Assembly (NCBI GenBank): GCA_005881355.1
Contig: VBDM01000008.1
Span: 1-23,113 of the forward strand
Reading direction: 5' to 3'
DNA: 23,113 bases
From: Betaproteobacteria bacterium
GTDB lineage: Bacteria > Pseudomonadota > Gammaproteobacteria > Burkholderiales > SG8-39
Made by a program: the position numbers and the translations under genes. A model generated the notes under the pieces. It worked only from the letters and a program-made list of their open reading frames with translations, had not been told where the DNA came from and did no database searches. Below, piece by piece: positions 22,954-23,113 of this stretch; the stretch's first letter is position 1, and every line of letters begins with the position of its first letter.

Positions 22954-23113
22954 TTACTCGCGGTACGACGGATCGATCGAGTCGAGCTTCCTGATCAGGG
23001 CCGGCCACTCGAGCAGGCCGAGCTTGCGGCGGACGCCCGGCTGGTAGAGGTGCGAGGCATCCTCGATGATCTTGCGCGGCGGGAGCTGGATTTCGGTGTT
23101 GCATGAGAGCGTC
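22954..23113 (-). CDS. unidentified gene, C-terminal 52 residues only
   Basis: A minus-strand frame enters from the right edge and ends at a TAA at 22954-22956, nine bases before the TctC-type gene. The visible residues include NTEIQLPPRKIIEDASHLYQ and LEWPALIRKLDSIDPSYRE, with normal codon use. The N-terminal part is outside the window and I cannot name the family. A catabolic enzyme would be usual beside a TctC-type protein, but this is only a contextual guess. Confidence 0.6.
   Translation of the reverse strand, partial: TLSCNTEIQLPPRKIIEDASHLYQPGVRRKLGLLEWPALIRKLDSIDPSYRE

Noticed and set aside
22754..23104. 116-codon minus-strand frame at the right edge
   Set aside because: It is out of frame with both the TctC-type gene and the partial gene, and its content is low-complexity.

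Overview
The window looks like a chromosomal segment of a high-GC betaproteobacterium, probably Burkholderiales-like. The clues are a Bug/TctC-type solute-binding protein, a tandem-fused UvrA, an EttA, GTG/TTG starts and GC-rich codon use. No phage, insertion sequence, CRISPR array, tRNA or rRNA was found. The taxonomic call is inference from gene content only.

Layout. (1) Positions 1-2615 hold signalling genes: a PAS/GAF sensor cut by the left edge, a membrane GGDEF diguanylate cyclase, and a divergent stand-alone PAS protein. (2) 2633-8272 (-) is one 1879-residue gene encoding two complete UvrA units in tandem (four ABC cassettes, four zinc modules). Behind it on the same strand is a DUF4143-type AAA ATPase whose promoter lies inside a dyad repeat (9503-9534). 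(3) 9719-12736 (+) is a redox/stress cluster: a di-heme cytochrome c peroxidase-like protein, a CDGSH iron-sulfur protein, a SemiSWEET-type membrane protein and an ECF sigma factor. The promoters of the peroxidase-like gene and of the sigma gene share a -35 block and a -10 block at identical spacing, which suggests an autoregulated ECF regulon. (4) 12769-13650 (-) is an Fpg/Nei-family DNA glycosylase of a divergent clade. (5) 13651-17122 (+) is an envelope-stress module: a Spy/CpxP-like protein with a Tat-like signal, an OmpR-type response regulator, a sensor kinase with overlapping stop/start, and a MAPEG protein. A direct repeat matching the enterobacterial CpxR box (read on the minus strand) lies upstream of the CpxP-like gene. 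(6) 17164-21338 (+) carries ettA, a solute-binding-protein-like gene without signal peptide, a small one-TM protein and a MetE-like protein. (7) 21373-23113 (-) carries a conserved membrane protein of unknown role, a TctC-type binding protein, and the end of an unrecognised gene.

The most promising regulatory story is the ECF sigma regulon joined to the peroxidase/CDGSH/SemiSWEET cluster. The second is the CpxR-like circuit upstream of a Tat-exported CpxP homologue. The most unusual protein is the tandem UvrA, in which only the second half keeps a canonical-looking UvrB-docking segment.
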